Shown piece by piece: positions 9,479 to 18,381 of a DNA stretch of 64,000 bases. The stretch is from NCBI RefSeq assembly GCF_003352465.1, contig NZ_CP031153.1:2966987-3030986 (forward strand), in the 5' to 3' direction. Both the position numbers and the translations under genes were made by a program. The DNA is from Kordia sp. SMS9 (lineage in GTDB: Bacteria; Bacteroidota; Bacteroidia; Flavobacteriales; Flavobacteriaceae). Each line of letters starts with the position of its first letter. Position 1 is the stretch's first letter. Under the pieces are notes generated by a model, which searched no databases, had not been told where the DNA came from, and saw nothing but the letters and a program-made list of their open reading frames with translations.

Positions 9479-10450
9479 ATGTCAGATACAAACACAGCAT
9501 TAGATTGCTTAATTATAGGAAGTGGACCTGCAGGATATACAGCTGCTATTTATGCTGCTAGAGCAGACATGAATCCAGTGATGTATACCGGAATGGAGCC
9601 AGGAGGACAATTGACAACCACAACAGAAGTAGATAACTTTCCAGGATATCCAAATGGTACGGACGGAACGGCGATGATGGAAGATTTAAAAAATCAAGCA
9701 ACTCGTTTTGGAACTGATGTACGTTTTGGAATTGCAACGAAAGTAGATTTGGCTACAGAAGTAGGAGGAATTCACAAAGTATATATCAGTGATGGTGCCG
9801 AAGAAAAAGAATTTCTAGCAAAAACCTTGATCATTTCTACAGGAGCTTCTGCCAAATATTTAGGGTTGGAAAGCGAACAACGTTTAATTGGTGGTGGCGT
9901 TTCTGCCTGTGCTACTTGTGACGGATTCTTCTACAAAGGACAAGATGTAATTGTTGTGGGTGGAGGTGATACTGCCGCAGAAGAAGCAACGTATTTAGCA
10001 AAATTATGTAGAAAAGTAACCATGTTGGTGCGTAGAGACGAAATGCGCGCGAGCAAAGCCATGCAACATCGTGTGAATGCAACTGAAAACTTGGAAGTAT
10101 TGTACAATACAGAATTAGACGAAGTATTAGGTAAAATGGTGGTTGATGGAGTTCGCATTGTAAACAACAAAACGCAAGAAAAGCGCGAATTGGAAGTGAT
10201 GGGAGTTTTCATCGCAATTGGTCACAAACCGAATACAGATATGTTTAAAGGCATTTTAAATATGGACGAAACTGGCTATTTGATTACGGAAGCAAAGTCT
10301 ACCAAAACAAATATTCCAGGTGTATTTGCTGCTGGAGATGTTCAAGACAAAGAATACCGTCAAGCGATTACCGCTGCTGGAACCGGCTGTATGGCAGCTT
10401 TGGATGCAGAACGTTACTTGGCTTCTGTTGAAGATATGATTGAAGCGTAA
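9479..10450 (+). CDS. trxB: Thioredoxin reductase (NADPH)
   Basis: This 323-residue cytoplasmic flavoenzyme transfers electrons from NADPH through FAD to thioredoxin. The N-terminal FAD-binding GSGPAGYTAAIYAAR (residues 14-28), the redox-active CATC (144-147), the NADPH-binding GGGDTAAEEA (161-170) and the C-terminal AAGDVQDKEYRQA FAD contact are all in canonical order. Length is normal for bacterial low-molecular-weight enzymes. It is monocistronic, with a TAnnTTTG box upstream and a strong terminator downstream. Confidence 0.97.
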   Translation: MSDTNTALDCLIIGSGPAGYTAAIYAARADMNPVMYTGMEPGGQLTTTTEVDNFPGYPNGTDGTAMMEDLKNQATRFGTDVRFGIATKVDLATEVGGIHKVYISDGAEEKEFLAKTLIISTGASAKYLGLESEQRLIGGGVSACATCDGFFYKGQDVIVVGGGDTAAEEATYLAKLCRKVTMLVRRDEMRASKAMQHRVNATENLEVLYNTELDEVLGKMVVDGVRIVNNKTQEKRELEVMGVFIAIGHKPNTDMFKGILNMDETGYLITEAKSTKTNIPGVFAAGDVQDKEYRQAITAAGTGCMAALDAERYLASVEDMIEA

Positions 10451-10539
10451 CCTTTGATTTGATAATGATTCGATTTGAAAATTTGAAAATTTTTTAATCA
10501 TTGTTTTTCAACTTGCGATTTCAAATATTATAAAAAAAC

Positions 10540-10577
10540 AAAACCGCGTAAAATTCATGTTTATGCGGTTTTTTTGT
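10540..10577 (+). terminator. Rho-independent terminator after trxB
   Basis: AAAACCGCGTAAA (from 10540) pairs imperfectly with TTTATGCGGTTTT and runs into seven T's. It may also act on the convergent gene at 10625. Confidence 0.8.
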
Positions 10578-10624
10578 TACATACAAGAAGCTGCTGGCTT
10601 CGAATTTATCTTCTAATTAAAACA

Positions 10625-11899
10625 TCACTTCTCATAATACGCTTTCATGTTTTCATCCACAAAAAAGACAATACCATTTTGCTTGACTTTCATCAGCGTG
10701 ACTTCATTTATGGAATATTTATTGTATACGATTCTTTTCAAAACTTCATAGGTTTCCGTTGATTTTTTCCCGGTTTTTAAAGAAAATAATCGTACGTTTT
10801 TTTTATCGCCAAACATAAATACACCTTCATAACTTTCGTAACGATCAAAAGTTGCAGGAAAAACTTCAGTTCCTTTTGCATCGAAAAAACCATATTTTCG
10901 ATTTGCTTTTACTAAGAAATATTGTTTCGATTTATATGATGGAAACCGAATATCAGCATAGAGTGGCGGAATAATTTCACGATTCTCCTTCAAATCATAC
11001 ACGCCAATTTTAGACCAATCTTCTTTTGAAAACGTATAAAACCGATCATAGGAATTGTATTTTTCTCGAAAATTATAACCATTGTCAACCAACGATTGGT
11101 AGCGTTTTCTTTCTATTGCTTCGTTCGGATTATCGGGCATAGCATGCACAGTTTCTTCAAAGTCTTCATCATCGTCATTTCTAGCAAGTTTACCAGCTAA
11201 AAGTCCGTAAAATCGCTCTGTTACAAGGTATTTGGTTTCTTTGGCATTACTCACGCTCCAAACCACAAAAGATTGGTTTGGTTGTACTGTTTTAGGAAGT
11301 TTGATACGAACATTTGCTTTGGCGTGAATCAACTCGTTGCCGTTAAACTCCCAATCTTCTCGCAAATTAGAAATAGATTGAAATTCATTAATATACCTGA
11401 TTTGATCGTATTCAACAGGAATTTTCACCTTGCCAGAAAGTTCCAAAATTCCAATCTTGTTTGCCTTTTGCGCCACAATATAATCGTAATGTGCGCTTAA
11501 AGTATCGTATTCAATTGCTGTCAGCTTTGTATTCCTGTGTAGAATCCCAAATTTTCCTTTATTGTTTTTGGCGATGTAATATGCACGAACATCTGAAATT
11601 TTAGCTTCATTCAGTTGTTCGTATACTATAGGAACGACGGCTTTTCCTTTCATATCAATCAATCCCCAAAAATCTCCTTGTTTCACCAAGGCTTGTTTGG
11701 AGTTTTCTGTGTCGTCTAAATAGTGTGAAAAATGGGATACACTATCGTATACGGCTTTGATTTCAGCATTTCCATTCATGGCTTTAAATCCCCACTTATC
11801 ACCAACTCTGTTTGGAATCAAAATTTCATTCTGACCTATTAAGAACGTATAACTAAAGATGAAAAGAAAGCTTATTATTTGTTTAATTTTTGACATCAA
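10625..11899 (-). CDS. Secreted WG-repeat-type protein
   Basis: The 424-residue protein has an N-terminal signal-like stretch (IISFLFIFSYTFLIGQ) followed by several KWGFxDxxGKxxxPxxY-like units (for example WGFKAMNGN, WGLIDMKGKAVVPIVYEQL, KFGILHRN, KIGILELSGKVKIPVEYDQI, KYGFFDAKGTEVFPATFD). These are degenerate WG repeats, a beta-rich module common in Bacteroidota extracytoplasmic proteins with no defined enzymatic role. The start overlaps the end of the upstream gene by 17 bp, so the two are likely co-transcribed. Confidence 0.75.
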   Translation of the reverse strand: MMSKIKQIISFLFIFSYTFLIGQNEILIPNRVGDKWGFKAMNGNAEIKAVYDSVSHFSHYLDDTENSKQALVKQGDFWGLIDMKGKAVVPIVYEQLNEAKISDVRAYYIAKNNKGKFGILHRNTKLTAIEYDTLSAHYDYIVAQKANKIGILELSGKVKIPVEYDQIRYINEFQSISNLREDWEFNGNELIHAKANVRIKLPKTVQPNQSFVVWSVSNAKETKYLVTERFYGLLAGKLARNDDDEDFEETVHAMPDNPNEAIERKRYQSLVDNGYNFREKYNSYDRFYTFSKEDWSKIGVYDLKENREIIPPLYADIRFPSYKSKQYFLVKANRKYGFFDAKGTEVFPATFDRYESYEGVFMFGDKKNVRLFSLKTGKKSTETYEVLKRIVYNKYSINEVTLMKVKQNGIVFFVDENMKAYYEK

Positions 11900-13157
11900 T
11901 CTTGATTTTTTTTGATTCTTTTACTGTTTTTATTTCACTTGTATATCTGTAAGATCGTGTAAAAATATCTAACTTAATCACTTCACCTTTGGGCAAATTA
12001 TACGAATCGAACAAGTACGAAGTATCTATATCTGATTTTTCATCGATCACCAACGTACAAATATTTCCTGCTCGTGCATCTGAAGTCATATACATGCTCA
12101 ATTCACGTCCATTTTCTTGGTGTTTTTTGATAAAAACAGGCGTTCCGTATACCGAACAATTGTCTTTCGTTTGCTTTGTGGCGATTTCTACTTGAAACGT
12201 ATCATTCTCAATCCTGCCTTTAAGTGCTGTTTTTTCATTCTGAAGAAAAATAAACTTTTCACCTTCAGTATCAGTCACATCATACAATTGTAAATACATG
12301 GCACTTTTATCGTCCCAATAGGCTGTGTATGCATCTATTTTAGCGTCGCTCTTTCCATAAAAGGTCTTAAAAGAAGTTTTGTATTCACTCTTATATTTTA
12401 GTTTTGTTGTTTTGGGTATATTTTTCAATGTGGATACAGGAATCGTGTCCATTCTTGAAGCTTCATAACATGTGTCTCTTTCTTGTTCTACAGCTTCTGA
12501 AACGCTGAGAAGTCTGTCAAACTTAGATTTTAGCCAACCTTTTCTTTCTTCTCGATACCGAATAAACTCTGTGCCATATTCTATTGTGTTATTAACAACG
12601 GCGATTACTTTTTTCTCTTTAGGAATGCCGTCTAAAAGGTTCAATTCGTGTAGAAAATCGGTAATTCGATTGCTTTTCTCTTGAGTGCCAACCCAAATTT
12701 CCATGTCTAAAAAAGAAGGTGACAAGCGGTATTTTTCAACAGCAACTCCATGGATCGTCTTTTTTTTGCCTGTTTTTGTGAATCCGCCATTTTTAAAAAA
12801 GTTTGTATACGGAGTAAAGACCAACACGCCTTTTGCTTTGCTCACCACTACTTTGTATTCAGGCATTAAAATAATATCTTTTGAAGCGTTCCGATCGGCA
12901 AGTTTTGGCGTTTCACGCAAGTGAAAAAAGTAATATTGGTCGTAAAAAACTTCATGAAAAAATAGTTCGTTATAATATTTTCGAGGAGACTCAAAAGTGG
13001 AATAAGTTACTTTCACATTTCTTTCAGGATAGTTTGCGAAATGTAAATTGCGAATTCGAAAATCACTATGTCCAACATCTACCCGCAACCCTTGCGCTGA
13101 TAGTGAAAAACATGAAAAGAACAGGAATAATAAAAAATGATGAAGTTTACAAGGCAT
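11883..13157 (-). CDS. Secreted protein of unknown function
   Basis: I prefer the ATG at 13157 to an upstream in-frame ATG at 13178, because the protein then begins MPCKLHHFLLFLFF..SLSAQG, a normal signal peptide. The mature ~400 residues are beta-rich, with an evenly spread Tyr/Phe/Lys pattern. The motif KYRLSPSFLDMEIWVGTQ recalls GLPGLI-type periplasmic proteins, but I would not assign a family. It overlaps the downstream WG-repeat gene by 17 bp. Confidence 0.6.
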   Translation of the reverse strand: MPCKLHHFLLFLFFSCFSLSAQGLRVDVGHSDFRIRNLHFANYPERNVKVTYSTFESPRKYYNELFFHEVFYDQYYFFHLRETPKLADRNASKDIILMPEYKVVVSKAKGVLVFTPYTNFFKNGGFTKTGKKKTIHGVAVEKYRLSPSFLDMEIWVGTQEKSNRITDFLHELNLLDGIPKEKKVIAVVNNTIEYGTEFIRYREERKGWLKSKFDRLLSVSEAVEQERDTCYEASRMDTIPVSTLKNIPKTTKLKYKSEYKTSFKTFYGKSDAKIDAYTAYWDDKSAMYLQLYDVTDTEGEKFIFLQNEKTALKGRIENDTFQVEIATKQTKDNCSVYGTPVFIKKHQENGRELSMYMTSDARAGNICTLVIDEKSDIDTSYLFDSYNLPKGEVIKLDIFTRSYRYTSEIKTVKESKKIKIDVKN

Positions 13158-13207
13158 TCGTACGGTTTTATACCGCAAAATAAGATTTCTAATACGATAC
13201 TAAAAAT

Positions 13208-13237
13208 AAAAAGCCCCGAAATTACTTCAAGGGCTTT
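13208..13237 (-). terminator. Terminator for the leftward DUF2807/PspC/PadR group
   Basis: AAAGCCC and GGGCTTT arms (13210-13236 region) are followed on the minus strand by a TTTTTATTTTT run. It lies between the end of the DUF2807 gene and the start of the next leftward gene. Confidence 0.7.
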
Positions 13238-13368
13238 GTCGTTGGTTGAGGTTTGGTTGTGATGTTGTGTATTTGATGATGACTAATTATTTCATTGTGA
13301 AATTGAGTTTGTCTTCAAATCTTCCAATTGATACATTACTACATCAAAAAAATGGTACATTGAATAAC

Positions 13369-14091
13369 TTACTTCTTATGAACACCGCCAGAAACAGACT
13401 TGTTTTTTGAAACAGACTCTGGGTTTCCGTAATAATTTACATCGCCGCCACTAGAACTGCTTGCCACTAGTTTTTGAGTAACGTGAACAGTTACATCGGC
13501 GCCACTACTTGCAGAAGCATTGCAATCTTTCACCACTAAATCTTGTGCGTGAATATCGCTTCCGCTGCTGGCAGTTGCTTCTAGTGAATCTGCGATTCCA
13601 GAGATTTTAATATCTGCGCCACTTGATGTTGAACACGATACACTTTCCGCTTCTACGTCTACTTTTACATCGGCGCCACTGTTGCTTTTAATCTCAATGG
13701 TTTCTGAAAAAATTGTGGAAGTAGTATAAACATCTGCGCCACTCGTGCTGATAATTTTATCAATAGTTGGCAAGCTTACATGTATTTTTTTAGACTTACA
13801 ACGCCCAATATTTTTTTCGGCGTGAATTTTTAAAACGCCATTATTGATATCTGTGGCAATCAATCCGATGACATTTTCGTCGGCTTCTACTTCAATAGAA
13901 GCGGTTTCAGCTTGTGTGATGTATACGTCTAATCCTTCCGACGCTTTTATAATGGTGAAATATTCTTCCGCGTCACGATCTTCGGTGACTACGTTTCGGT
14001 TTCCTTTAATGCCAGATCCAAAATTAAAATTACAAGAAGTCATTAAAATACTTAGGATGGCAATGGCGATAATTCGTGCTATTGTGATCAT
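13369..14091 (-). CDS. DUF2807 (GIN domain) lipoprotein
   Basis: The 240-residue protein has a lipobox LMTSC (Cys near residue 20) and then a DUF2807 'putative auto-transporter adhesin head GIN' domain. The diagnostic repeating SSGADVKI / SGADVYT / SSGSDIHA turns are seen at least six times between residues 110 and 220, as expected for a right-handed beta structure. Exact function is unknown in the family. It is the last gene downstream of the PadR and PspC genes, an association common in Flavobacteriia. Confidence 0.85.
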   Translation of the reverse strand: MITIARIIAIAILSILMTSCNFNFGSGIKGNRNVVTEDRDAEEYFTIIKASEGLDVYITQAETASIEVEADENVIGLIATDINNGVLKIHAEKNIGRCKSKKIHVSLPTIDKIISTSGADVYTTSTIFSETIEIKSNSGADVKVDVEAESVSCSTSSGADIKISGIADSLEATASSGSDIHAQDLVVKDCNASASSGADVTVHVTQKLVASSSSGGDVNYYGNPESVSKNKSVSGGVHKK

Positions 14092-14219
14092 AATAGTTAG
14101 TGTTTTTGTTTGTTGATTGATGATTTTTTGATGTTGATGATAAAGTACTCACAAACAATCCAACTACCAAAACTTTTCGTTCAGTTTTAGTAGTTTCAGT
14201 CGGATTGTGAATTGCTCAT

Positions 14220-14372
14220 TTTTTGATTGATTGATTGATTTCACACTGAGTTAAGTCGAAATGTGATGATGGTTTTTTGGTTGATTTCACTTCGACTCCA
14301 CAGATATATACTGAACGAAGCCGAAGTGTTGGTTGATTGTTTTAGTTGATTGATTGATTGATTTTTGATTAT
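14220..14372. repeat. Intergenic TTGATTGA tracts and two REP-like copies
   Basis: The 306-bp gap between the DUF2807 and PspC genes has no gene. It holds TGATTGATTGATT microsatellite-like tracts (14221-14241, 14330-14370) and two elements of the CACTGAG..GTCGAA family (14241-14265 and 14287-14330). Confidence 0.6.
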
Positions 14373-14397
14373 CTATATTTATTATTTTACCTAATAC

Positions 14398-16122
14398 CTA
14401 GTTCCCCGAAATACTATCATTTTTTACAGCGGTACTATCTTTTGCATTCCTTGTATTGGTAGTTGTTTTTTCAGCATCACGTTGTTTTCTAGTACTGTTT
14501 TTACGATTACTTTTTTTCGTTGATGGGCAATCCAAACATTCCAATTCGTCGTCTACCACTTGATAATAATGTTCTTCTGAACCTCTTGCTAAAATATGTC
14601 CTGAGCCTCTAGAGTTTCTATGAAATGATTTGGTGTTTTTATCTGCATAAATAATAGCACCTTCTGGTAAATACAGTACAACTTCGACTTTTTGATTGTT
14701 GTACTTATCTTCTTCATCGAATAAAAAGAAACCATCGAGTCTGAGCGTTTTACCGTCAAAATTATAATTGTACTCAATACCTTGTGCACGTTGTCTTGCA
14801 TTTTGGTAGGAAACGCCACTAGCATTTTTGCTCACACGAAGACGCGCATTATCGTTTTCTGTTGGTTTTACAGTCAGTCGCACAGAGCGAGAATACAAAA
14901 CGATGTTTCCATTTTCGTCATATTCTACATTGTAATCATGATCATATCTTTGGAAGCGTCCGTCAAAATCTTCATTTTTTACCATTTTCACGTTAATCGT
15001 ATCATTTTTAACGATGGATAATTGTTCTTTGGTGGATACGGTTGCTTCAATATTTTGGTGCAATGCTGCACTGGAAGCGATATACGCAACACCCAAACAG
15101 GCACCAATCCATAAAACGACAAGTCCAATTTTAGCAGACGTTCCAATAGATTTCGAATTCTTCACTAAAATTTTTATTCCAAAAATGAATAATACCAATG
15201 CTGGAATTCCAACAACTAGCAATGCTAACAAACCAAGTACCCAAGGCGGTGTTTGATTCAAGATGCCTAAATCTTCATAATAAATAGATTCTTCTCCTTG
15301 AAAAATATCAAAGTCAAACATGCTAATACCAAGGGCAGACAAAATCAAGCTAATTAAAATAGAAGCTGCAGCGATGATAAAAATGACTCCGAAAAACTTA
15401 CCAAATACTTTGATAAATGTTGTAATAATATGTCCTATAGAATCAAAGAAGGAAGACGCGCCACTTTTTGCTTTTTGACCAACTTGCTCAAAATTGATGT
15501 CGTTGATAGTTTCTTGAACATCATCAAGCCCTTCTTTGATTTTTTTCTCAATATTGCTGATGTTCGCGGGCTTTCCCGCCATGGCAAGTTTTTCACTTGT
15601 AGTAGTCGCTTTTGGAATAATGATCCATAAAATGAAATACACAAAAATAGGTGATCCTACTCCAGCAAATACAATAAGAACGGCTATCAGTCGTACCCAT
15701 AACGCATCTACCCCGAAATACTGTGCAATACCTGCACAAACTCCTGCAATGTATTTATTGTCATAATCTCTATATAACTTGCGAGTGGTTCCTGTTCCTG
15801 TTTCAGTTCTTGTTTGATTTGTATAGTTTCCTTTAGGACCATCTTCAAAGATTTCGTCATCTACGAGATAATCTTCTGGTTGTCCCATAATGTCAATAAC
15901 TTCCTCAACTTCTTTAATACCAACAACTTGTCGTTCCGATTTCATACGTTCCGAAAAAAGTTCGGCAACTCTGGCTTCAATATCCGCCAAAATTTCATCT
16001 CTTCCTTGCGAGTCTGTAAAGGAGCGTTTTATGGCGTTTAAGTAACGCTGCAAGGTCTTATATGCATCTTCATCAATATGAAAAAACATATTTGCTAAAT
16101 TTATATTAATGGTCTTATTCAT
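14398..16122 (-). CDS. PspC-domain membrane protein
   Basis: The 574-residue protein has an N-terminal helical region (MNKTININLANMFFHIDED; about 1-100), a PspC domain around residues 112-172 (RDYDNKYIAGVCAGIAQYFG followed by two helices), more membrane helices at about 240-340, a beta-rich extracytoplasmic part and a basic, Asn/Thr-rich tail. PspC proteins are envelope-stress membrane proteins. Its start overlaps the end of the PadR gene by 8 bp, which suggests co-transcription under that regulator. Confidence 0.85.
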   Translation of the reverse strand: MNKTININLANMFFHIDEDAYKTLQRYLNAIKRSFTDSQGRDEILADIEARVAELFSERMKSERQVVGIKEVEEVIDIMGQPEDYLVDDEIFEDGPKGNYTNQTRTETGTGTTRKLYRDYDNKYIAGVCAGIAQYFGVDALWVRLIAVLIVFAGVGSPIFVYFILWIIIPKATTTSEKLAMAGKPANISNIEKKIKEGLDDVQETINDINFEQVGQKAKSGASSFFDSIGHIITTFIKVFGKFFGVIFIIAAASILISLILSALGISMFDFDIFQGEESIYYEDLGILNQTPPWVLGLLALLVVGIPALVLFIFGIKILVKNSKSIGTSAKIGLVVLWIGACLGVAYIASSAALHQNIEATVSTKEQLSIVKNDTINVKMVKNEDFDGRFQRYDHDYNVEYDENGNIVLYSRSVRLTVKPTENDNARLRVSKNASGVSYQNARQRAQGIEYNYNFDGKTLRLDGFFLFDEEDKYNNQKVEVVLYLPEGAIIYADKNTKSFHRNSRGSGHILARGSEEHYYQVVDDELECLDCPSTKKSNRKNSTRKQRDAEKTTTNTRNAKDSTAVKNDSISGN

Positions 16123-16459
16123 TAGTAGTCGTTTTTTGTTGTGTTACAAGTGATACAGCATTTTGTAAATTGTCCCAAGTAGTATTCAGTTCTTTTAAAA
16201 ATAATCTTCCAGTTTCTGTGAGTCCATAGTATTTTCTAGGTGGACCAGAAGTTGATTCTTCCCAGCGGTAACTCAATAAACCTGCATTTTTCAGTCTTGT
16301 CAATAATGGATAAATAGTTCCTTCTACGACAAGCATTTTTGCGTCTTTGAGCGTTCCTAGTATTTCGGCAACATACGCATCTTGATCTCGTAAGATGGAT
16401 AGGATGCAATACTCTAGCACGCCTTTACGCATTTGTGCTTTTGTGTTCTCTATCTTCAT
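16115..16459 (-). CDS. PadR-family transcriptional regulator
   Basis: This 114-residue winged-helix protein has the PadR core LEYCILSILRDQDAYVAEIL and the wing segment EGTIYPLLTRLKNAGLLSYRWEES.SGPPRKYYGLTE. It is short, without a long C-terminal dimerisation arm. In Flavobacteriia such PadR genes precede PspC/DUF2807 genes, as here (8-bp overlap with the PspC gene), and probably repress the operon. Confidence 0.9.
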   Translation of the reverse strand: MKIENTKAQMRKGVLEYCILSILRDQDAYVAEILGTLKDAKMLVVEGTIYPLLTRLKNAGLLSYRWEESTSGPPRKYYGLTETGRLFLKELNTTWDNLQNAVSLVTQQKTTTNE

Positions 16460-16486
16460 GTTTTCATGTGTCTTTTAATGATTCTG

Positions 16487-16592
16487 TTCGTTTTTTGATT
16501 GATGATTGATGATTGATGATTGATGATTGATGTTACACTGAGCTAAGTCGAAGTGTGATTGATGATGTTACACTGAGCTTGCCAAAGTGTGA
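16487..16592. repeat. GATTGAT tandem tract plus two REP-like copies
   Basis: About five TGATTGA units (16495-16531) are followed by CACTGAGCTAAGTCGAAGTG (16536-16555) and a diverged copy at 16567-16592. With the adjacent CGTTTTTTGATTGAT (16486-16500) this is the inverted form of the ATCAATCAAAAAACG element found before the ABC genes. Confidence 0.6.
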
Positions 16593-16594
16593 TG

Positions 16595-17059
16595 TTATTT
16601 GATGAAACGATATGTTAACGGATACCGATAGCGTTCACCTTCATTCGCTTTCATTGCTGCCACAATGGTATACGTAATGTTAAATGCAAAAAATAATAAA
16701 GCACCGAGTCCAGAAATAATTCCAACGAGTGATATTCCAAAAATGCGAATACCTTCTTCCACATTTATTGAAATGTCGTGAAACCAAAAAATATCCCACG
16801 TACTTACATTGTGAATGCCAACCGCAATAAAAAACGGAATACACAACATTGTTGCGGCAATCTTATAACAAAGCAGACTCAATTGAAAGTTAATTACTTC
16901 TTTTCCATGATGATCTATATAACTCGAATCTTTTTTATACATCGTCCAAAAAATGATGGGAAGTATAAAATTTCCAAACGGAAAAAAGTATTTACTAAAC
17001 GACGCTACATGTAAAACTGTCGCCACATTTTTATCGTGATTTGTCAAAGTTGATTCCAT
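16595..17059 (-). CDS. DUF4870 small membrane protein
   Basis: The 154-residue protein has about four membrane segments and the DUF4870-type core (FGNFILPIIFWTMYKKDS, then HGKEVINFQLS). The family is widespread in Gram-negative bacteria and has no known function. It is preceded by a well-formed Bacteroidota promoter (17079-17110). It is the last host gene before the prophage and is transcribed away from it. Confidence 0.85.
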   Translation of the reverse strand: MESTLTNHDKNVATVLHVASFSKYFFPFGNFILPIIFWTMYKKDSSYIDHHGKEVINFQLSLLCYKIAATMLCIPFFIAVGIHNVSTWDIFWFHDISINVEEGIRIFGISLVGIISGLGALLFFAFNITYTIVAAMKANEGERYRYPLTYRFIK

Positions 17060-17078
17060 TACCTATTATTTTCTTATA

Positions 17079-17110
17079 CAAATATATGGTTAAAAAAAGG
17101 TATTATGCAA
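17079..17110 (-). promoter_or_regulatory. Bacteroidota-type promoter of the DUF4870 gene
   Basis: On the minus strand TTG (17110-17108) is followed after 21 bp by TATATTTG (17086-17079), a match to TTG-N(17-23)-TAnnTTTG, 20 bp before the start codon. This fixes host DNA at least to 17110. Confidence 0.65.
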
Positions 17111-17188
17111 AACATAGTACTAAAAATTAACAAAATATTAACATTTAAAAGTGTGTTTAAACTATGAGTTTTTTGATTTAATTAATTG

Positions 17189-17194
17189 AAAATT
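17189..17194. repeat. Candidate 6-bp target-site duplication, left copy
   Basis: AAAATT here and at 50515-50520 directly flank the inverted prophage ends. A 5-bp reading is also possible because the context is AT-rich. Confidence 0.45.
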
Positions 17195-17242
17195 ATAATC
17201 GGCAAAACGAAACGGATAAATTTTCAAAGCCAAACGTATAAA
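17195..17242. repeat. Prophage left terminus with two transposase-site candidates (22-bp spacing)
   Basis: CAAAACGAAACGGATAAA (17203-17220) and CAAAGCCAAACGTATAAA (17225-17242) match at 15 of 18 positions and are exactly 22 bp apart. The inverted version lies at the other end (50489-50506). Mu transposase sites are likewise ~22 bp and clustered at the ends. Confidence 0.65.
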
Positions 17243-17326
17243 TATTTTGGTTGGCATATTGACATGAAGTTCTACATCAAAAAATACACTATTCACTCAC
17301 TCAATGAGCTTCTATAAAAATCCAAT

Positions 17327-17370
17327 TTTAAACAGTGTTTAAACAGCTTTTAAATACCATTTAAACACTG
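17327..17370. repeat. Phased TTTAAAC array A (4 units, 11-bp period)
   Basis: TTTAAA(C/T) units start at 17327, 17338, 17349 and 17360, exactly 11 bp apart; the first is TTTAAACAGTG. It lies in the 310 bp between the left terminus and the methylase gene, just before the structured element at 17401. It is the longest of seven such arrays in the prophage. Confidence 0.8.
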
Positions 17371-17400
17371 TAGATTACAAAATATGTGTATCTTTACAGC

Positions 17401-17503
17401 GTCACACATTCATTAAGAACACCACATCATAAGAGTATATCCAAGCGGGTACACTATTGTGGTGTTTTTTTGTGATGTGTGACAACTAACAAAGCCCGCT
17501 TGG
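17401..17503 (+). ncRNA. Nested hairpin / pseudoknot-capable element (candidate small RNA)
   Basis: There are three perfect 9-bp pairings. The outer stem is GTCACACAT (17401-17409) with ATGTGTGAC (17475-17483). The inner stem is AACACCACA (17418-17426) with TGTGGTGTT (17458-17466), the latter running into seven T's. The inner loop CCAAGCGGG (17441-17449) can pair with CCCGCTTGG (17495-17503), which lies outside both stems. The inner stem plus T run looks like a rightward terminator, and TATCTTTA (17390-17397) is a near-match to a -7 box. A ~75-nt transcript or a DNA-level element are both possible. Strand and expression are unproven. Confidence 0.5.
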
Positions 17504-17504
17504 T

Positions 17505-18323
17505 TTATATAGGATAATTAGCTGTTAAAACTTCGATTTTCCTTCTTCGCTTCCCAAGCTTTGCTGCATTTCCAGCATTTAATATCTTACTCACTGACTT
17601 GGTGTGCCAGTTGTATTTTTTGATGTATTTATCAAGCACTTCTGAAGGATATGAACTCAATAAGAACTTTCCTTTAACTTTTGACAAAGCATCCAAGTCT
17701 CTCTCAAAATGCTCTTTCGTGTAGCCACCATAATGACCTTGGTCAGTGTCGATATACGGAGGATCTACATAGTGAAACGTGTCTTCCGTGTCCCTACTTT
17801 GAATTACTTTGTGGGCTTTGTTATGCTCTATCTGAGTGTAACGCATTCTGTCTGATAACTCTTCTTGAAAACGATCTATCTTATTTTGTATGGTATGAGC
17901 CCTTTTTTTACGATCATAGCCCCAAGTACCTATTTTACAGCTAAAACCTTGATTGGTCACTACATAAAACGCCCATGCTCTTACAACCTTGTCCTCATCA
18001 AACAACCAAGGACATTCGTAGATAATTAATGCCTTTTTATAGGTTTCTCGGCTGTGAAGAGTTGCTTCTACCTTTTTTCTGAGGTCAAAATAGTTGTGCT
18101 TTAATACTTCGTAAAAGTTAACGATATTCATATTGTAATCGTTAATTACTTCACATTTGACTGGCTCTTTAGCCCAGTACACTGCACCACCTCCAAAAAA
18201 TGGCTCTGTGTAAATCTCATGCTTTGGAATTAGAGGCAAGATATGATTTAACATACTTTGTTTACCTCCATAATAACTAATTGGCGTTTTAAGACCGCCT
18301 TTGGTCTGCTTGTCAACATTCAT
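17505..18323 (-). CDS. Phage DNA adenine N6-methyltransferase (Dam / D12 class)
   Basis: The 272-residue protein has the D12-class motif I PISYYGGKQSML (about 14-25), the FxGGG box EPFFGGGAVYW (about 41-51) and the catalytic DPPY in HYVDPPYIDTD (about 189-199). It probably modifies phage DNA, for example against host restriction or to control transposition as Dam does for Mu mom. It is the last gene of the leftward late block, and its stop codon lies 2 bp from the pseudoknot arm at 17495-17503. Confidence 0.92.
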   Translation of the reverse strand: MNVDKQTKGGLKTPISYYGGKQSMLNHILPLIPKHEIYTEPFFGGGAVYWAKEPVKCEVINDYNMNIVNFYEVLKHNYFDLRKKVEATLHSRETYKKALIIYECPWLFDEDKVVRAWAFYVVTNQGFSCKIGTWGYDRKKRAHTIQNKIDRFQEELSDRMRYTQIEHNKAHKVIQSRDTEDTFHYVDPPYIDTDQGHYGGYTKEHFERDLDALSKVKGKFLLSSYPSEVLDKYIKKYNWHTKSVSKILNAGNAAKLGKRRRKIEVLTANYPI

Positions 18324-18381
18324 AATTTTTGAAATTTAAGGGGGATTAATATTAATTATTCTACTATGCTTTTGCTAGGAT

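Noticed and set aside
16489..16531. CRISPR-like array of GATTGAT repeats
   Set aside because: Units are about 7 bp with no spacers; it is a simple tandem tract.
17144..17162. A TTTAAAA/TTTAAAC pair 12 bp apart just left of the proposed prophage end
   Set aside because: It fits the array motif but lies outside the terminus defined by the inverted sites. It may be chance in AT-rich DNA, or the true end may lie up to ~60 bp further left; I kept the end supported by symmetry.
17187..17188. A canonical Mu-like 5'-TG left end (TGAAAATTATAATC)
   Set aside because: The corresponding position at the right end is not CA, and the flanking bases give no duplication.
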